From assembly GCF_029382255.1 (NCBI RefSeq), contig NZ_JARLLG010000003.1, forward strand, positions 310,001 to 374,000: 64,000 nt of DNA, read 5' to 3'. Source of the DNA: Isoptericola croceus (lineage in GTDB: Bacteria; Actinomycetota; Actinomycetes; Actinomycetales; Cellulomonadaceae). Below, one piece after another: positions 61,384 to 64,000 of the stretch. The notes under the pieces were generated by a model. The model did no database searches and was not told the DNA's origin. It saw only the letters and a program-made list of their open reading frames with translations. Made by a program: the position numbers and the translations under genes. Every line of letters starts with the position of its first letter. Position 1 is the stretch's first letter.

Positions 61384-62089
61384 GAGCGCCCCCGCGCCCG
61401 GTCCCCTCCCCGAGCCGTCCGGCATGCCACGCCGTCGACGCCTGATCGTCACCGACGTGGACTCGACCTTCCTGACCCAGGAGGTCATCGAGCTCATCGC
61501 GGAGCATGCCGGCACGCGCGAGGAGGTCGCTGCCGTGACCGAGCGCGCGATGCGGGGCGAGCTCGACTTCGCCGCCTCCCTGCGAGAGCGGGTGGCCACG
61601 CTGGCCGGTGTGCCCGCCTCCGCGCTGGACGCGGTGCGCGAGGCCGTCGTCCTGACGCCCGGGGCGGCCGAGCTCACGGCCGAGGTCCAGCGCCGCGGCT
61701 GGGAGCTCGGGCTCGTCTCAGGTGGGTTCGCCGAGATCCTGGCTCCCCTGGCGGCCTCCCTCGGGATCACCCGATGGCGGGCGAACCGCCTCGAGGTGGC
61801 CGACGGCGTCCTGACGGGCAGGACCGTCGGACCGGTCGTGGACCGGGCCTACAAGGAGGCCACCCTGCGGGAGTGGGCGTCCGAGCTGGGGCTAAGCATG
61901 GCCGACACCGTCGCGGTGGGCGACGGTGCCAACGACCTCGACATGATCGGCGCCGCAGGAATCGGTGTGGCCTTCGCGGCCAAGCCCCTCGTCCGCGCCC
62001 AGGCGCCGTACAGCATCGACGGACCGCGGCTGGACGACGTGCTGCGCGTCATCGACGAGGTCGACGCCGCCGAGCGGGCCCGGGCGTAA
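61376..62089 (+). CDS. serB: Phosphoserine phosphatase (HAD family)
   Basis: A 237-residue HAD hydrolase. The nucleophile motif DVDST is at 27-31 (D27 nucleophile, D29 acid/base). Motif II is LVSGGF, a Lys follows in [10 protein letters not shown] and motif III is [12 protein letters not shown]. It dephosphorylates phosphoserine in the last step of serine synthesis. TTG 61376 overlaps glgC by 8 nt, with AAGGG 8 nt upstream, so it is probably co-translated. ATG 61424 just before the conserved part is the alternative. The N-terminal ACT domain of some SerB proteins is absent. Confidence 0.88.
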   Translation: MPESAPAPGPLPEPSGMPRRRRLIVTDVDSTFLTQEVIELIAEHAGTREEVAAVTERAMRGELDFAASLRERVATLAGVPASALDAVREAVVLTPGAAELTAEVQRRGWELGLVSGGFAEILAPLAASLGITRWRANRLEVADGVLTGRTVGPVVDRAYKEATLREWASELGLSMADTVAVGDGANDLDMIGAAGIGVAFAAKPLVRAQAPYSIDGPRLDDVLRVIDEVDAAERARA

Positions 62090-62139
62090 CACAGCCGCCC
62101 GGAGCCGGTGGCACGGAGCAGGCAGCCAGGTCAGTACAC

Positions 62140-62703
62140 CTAGCTCGGGCGACCGACCCGCAGCAGCGTGGCCGACCTCTTGCCCCACTCGGCCCACGGC
62201 TGCTTGGTGGCGTGCAGTACCGAGTAGGTCGCTGTCGGCACCCCGACCCGGACCTGGGCGAGCGCCGCGTCGTCGGAGGACTCGTCGGCGAGGTAGGCGG
62301 CCGTCGCGGCCATCGTCGGCTCGTGGCCGATGACCAGCAGGGTCTTGACGGCAGGATCGACGCCGCGGACCAGCTCGAGCACGTCGGCGATGCTCGCCGC
62401 GTACAGCTCGTCGCGCACCTCGACCGCCAGGTGGTTGCGCTCGCCGTGGTTGCCCAGATGAGCGCGGGCCAGCTCCCAGGTCTGCCGGGTGCGCAACGCC
62501 GAGGAGACCAGCGTCAGGTCCGGCACCAGTCCCGCAGCTGTCAAGGCCATGCCCACCCGACCGGCCTGCCGACGGCCGTTGAGCGCCAGCGCGCGATCTG
62601 TGTCGACGACCGCGCCCTTGCCGGGCTCGGCCTTGGCATGCCGAAGCAGCACCAGTCGACGTCCCTTGTCCGGGACGTCGACGGCGTACTTCGGCTGCTT
62701 CAC
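62140..62703 (-). CDS. sixA: SixA-type phosphohistidine phosphatase
   Basis: A 187-residue histidine phosphatase. The RHG-like motif is LVLLRHAKAEPGKG (SixA has RHA/RHG), the second Arg is in SSALRTRQTWELA, and the second catalytic His is in LLVIGHEPTMAATAAYLA. SixA removes phosphate from phosphohistidine on signalling or PTS proteins. GTG 62701-62703, with AGGA 4 nt upstream, is the likely start because the next possible upstream codons lie in fabI. It is 10 nt after the fabI stop on the same strand, so fabG-fabI-sixA may be one operon. Confidence 0.85.
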   Translation of the reverse strand: MKQPKYAVDVPDKGRRLVLLRHAKAEPGKGAVVDTDRALALNGRRQAGRVGMALTAAGLVPDLTLVSSALRTRQTWELARAHLGNHGERNHLAVEVRDELYAASIADVLELVRGVDPAVKTLLVIGHEPTMAATAAYLADESSDDAALAQVRVGVPTATYSVLHATKQPWAEWGKRSATLLRVGRPS

Positions 62704-62713
62704 GAGATCCTGC

Positions 62714-63481
62714 TCACTGACCCATCGCGTGGACACCACCGTCGACGTGGACGATCTCGCCCGTCGTCGCCGGGAACCAGTCGGACAGCAGCGCCACGAC
62801 CGCACGGGCGGCCGGCTCCGCGGTGGTCTGGTCCCACCCCAGGGGCGCGCGCCGGGGCCAGGCCTCCTCCATCGCCTCGAAGCCCGGGATGGACTTGGCG
62901 GCGGTCGTGCGGATCGGTCCGGCGGAGACCAGGTTCGCCCGGATGCCGGCCGGACCCAGGTCGCGGGCGAGGTACCGGTTGGCGGACTCGAGGCCGGCCT
63001 TCGCCACGCCCATCCAGTCGTAGACCGGCCAGGCGAAGCCCGCGTCGAAGGTGAGCCCGACGTAGGCTCCGCCGTCGGTCATCAGCGGCTGGGCCGCGGT
63101 GATGAGTGACTTGTAGGAGTACGTCGAGACGTGCACCGCGGTGGCGACGTCGTCCCACTCGGCCGACAGGAAGTTGCCGCCCATCACGCTCTGCGGCGCG
63201 AAACCGATGGAGTGCACCACGCCGTCGAGACGGTCGGTGTGCTCGCGCACCTGGTCCGCCAGGGAGGTCAGGTCCTCGGGGCTCGTCACGTCGAGCTGGA
63301 CGACCGGCGCTGTCGCGGGCAACCGCTTCGCGAACGCCTGGGTCAGCTTCATCTGGCGTCCGAACGACGTCAGGACGACCTCGGCGCCCTCCTCCTGCGC
63401 GAGGCGCGCGGCGTGGAAAGCGATCGAGCTGTCCGTCAGGACGCCCGTGATGAGCAGCTTCTTGCCATCGAGCAGAGCCAT
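62714..63481 (-). CDS. fabI: Enoyl-[acyl-carrier-protein] reductase (NADH)
   Basis: A 255-residue SDR-type enoyl reductase (InhA-like) catalysing the last step of each fatty-acid elongation round. LLITGVLTDSSIAFHAARLAQEEGAEV is the FabI/InhA cofactor loop (TGVLTDSSIA). Catalytic Tyr and Lys are in YDWMGVAKAGLESANRYLARDLG, and the substrate loop is AGPIRTTAAKSIPGF. AAAGG lies 6 nt before the ATG. fabG lies directly upstream on the same strand, the mabA-inhA order of actinobacteria. It is the target class of isoniazid/triclosan-type inhibitors. Confidence 0.93.
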   Translation of the reverse strand: MALLDGKKLLITGVLTDSSIAFHAARLAQEEGAEVVLTSFGRQMKLTQAFAKRLPATAPVVQLDVTSPEDLTSLADQVREHTDRLDGVVHSIGFAPQSVMGGNFLSAEWDDVATAVHVSTYSYKSLITAAQPLMTDGGAYVGLTFDAGFAWPVYDWMGVAKAGLESANRYLARDLGPAGIRANLVSAGPIRTTAAKSIPGFEAMEEAWPRRAPLGWDQTTAEPAARAVVALLSDWFPATTGEIVHVDGGVHAMGQ

Positions 63482-63540
63482 GATGACCTTTCAGTAAAGT
63501 TCTGATGGGAGCGTATCGGGCCGTGCGCCCGATGGACAGT

Positions 63541-64000
63541 TCAGTGACCCATGCCCAGGCCGCCGTCGACCGGCACCACAGCGCCGGAGACGTAACCTGC
63601 GGCGTCGGAGGCGAGGAACTCCACGACCCCGGCCACCTCGTCCGGGGTGGCGAACCGGCCCGCGGGGATGGACTCGCGGTACTTCTTCTGGGTGCCTTCC
63701 GGCAGCGCCGCAGTCATGTCGGTCTCCACGAATCCGGGCGCGACCACGTTCGCCGTGATCCCCCGGCCGCCCAGCTCGCGCGTGATCGAGCGGGCCATTC
63801 CCACCAGGGCGGCCTTCGTCGAGGAGTAGTTGACCTGCCCAGGGCCGCCGTACAGACCGACGACGGAGCCGATCAGCACGATACGGCCGGACCGCGCGCG
63901 GATCATGGGCTTGGACGCCCGGCGCACGCAGCGGAACGTCCCGGTGAGGTTCACGTCGACGACCTGCTCGAACTCCTCGTCGCTCATGCGCATGAGGAGC
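63541..64000 (-). CDS. fabG: 3-oxoacyl-[acyl-carrier-protein] reductase, 5' end outside the window
   Basis: The last about 152 residues of an SDR reductase. LLMRMSDEEFEQVVDVNLTG is the usual FabG midsection, VLIGSVVGLYGGPGQVNYSSTKAAL has the catalytic Ser, Tyr and Lys, and PGFVETDMTAALPEGTQKKYRESIPAGRFATPDEVAGVVEFLASDAAGYVSGAVVPVDGGLGMGH is the C-terminal end. The ATG at about 63991 is internal, since LLMRMSDEEF is normally preceded by NAGITRD; the true start lies beyond base 64000. It reduces 3-oxoacyl-ACP with NADPH and precedes fabI in the same operon. Confidence 0.93.
   Translation of the reverse strand, partial: LLMRMSDEEFEQVVDVNLTGTFRCVRRASKPMIRARSGRIVLIGSVVGLYGGPGQVNYSSTKAALVGMARSITRELGGRGITANVVAPGFVETDMTAALPEGTQKKYRESIPAGRFATPDEVAGVVEFLASDAAGYVSGAVVPVDGGLGMGH

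Overview
The window is very GC-rich DNA with GTG/TTG starts, overlapping ATGA/GTGA gene junctions, many likely leaderless genes and actinobacterial gene orders: fabG-fabI (mabA-inhA type), a divergent glgA/glgM-glgC pair, an SOS-type LexA box TCGAAC-N4-GTTCGA, imuA'-imuB-dnaE2 and an IdeR-type iron box. With a GH10 xylanase, a GH15 enzyme and a stand-alone ectD, it fits a Micrococcales actinobacterium of the Cellulomonas/Cellulosimicrobium/Isoptericola type. The genus is an inference.

Positions 1-9495 are accessory. A tRNA-Leu(GAG) on the minus strand (9476-9560) has the last 20 nt of its 3' end repeated at 6372-6392, which reads as an attachment-site duplication. Between the copies lie a DUF4143 ATPase, with four 23-nt repeats directly upstream, and an unknown gene. 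Outside the inner copy are an excisionase-like remnant, a modification-dependent restriction enzyme (DUF262-DUF1524-RAMA-alkyltransferase-like), an unknown PH-domain protein, an HTH regulator and the start of a DUF2637 (Spd-like) gene. Two elements stacked at one tRNA is the simplest reading.

Positions 9.6-24.3 kb are mostly core: a GH15 gene broken by one amber codon, a MazG-like pyrophosphohydrolase, a YdjM-type membrane protein, an MBL hydrolase, a RIO-type kinase behind a 21-codon leader peptide and a ribosome-binding-site switch, ectoine hydroxylase, a lipoprotein, a GNAT enzyme, an SRPBCC/ArsR pair with its operator, and the SOS mutasome imuA'-imuB-dnaE2.

Positions 24.4-41 kb are a defence island: a decayed Uma2 gene, a compact type 2 BREX (Pgl) operon pglW-pglX-pglY-pglZ with overlapping or closely spaced genes, a likely toxin-antitoxin pair, a YfbM-like gene and an IS1380-type transposase remnant. 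brxD and brxHI are not seen.

Positions 41-46.7 kb hold an acyl/alcohol redox cluster (Zn-alcohol dehydrogenase, SDR, MaoC, flavin-fold protein) with signs of deletion: thiolase and thioesterase tails fused head-on beside a 26-bp perfect inverted repeat, then an alpha/beta hydrolase, a TetR regulator and a frameshifted SDR. Positions 46.8-64 kb are core: PEBP, YbaK, siderophore-interacting protein with an iron box, a MerR regulator with a classic 19-bp-spacer promoter, DsbA/FrnE, SpoU methyltransferase, GH10 xylanase, membrane-anchored esterase, SPFH-NfeD pair, ABC ATPase, glycogen genes, serB, sixA, fabI and partial fabG.
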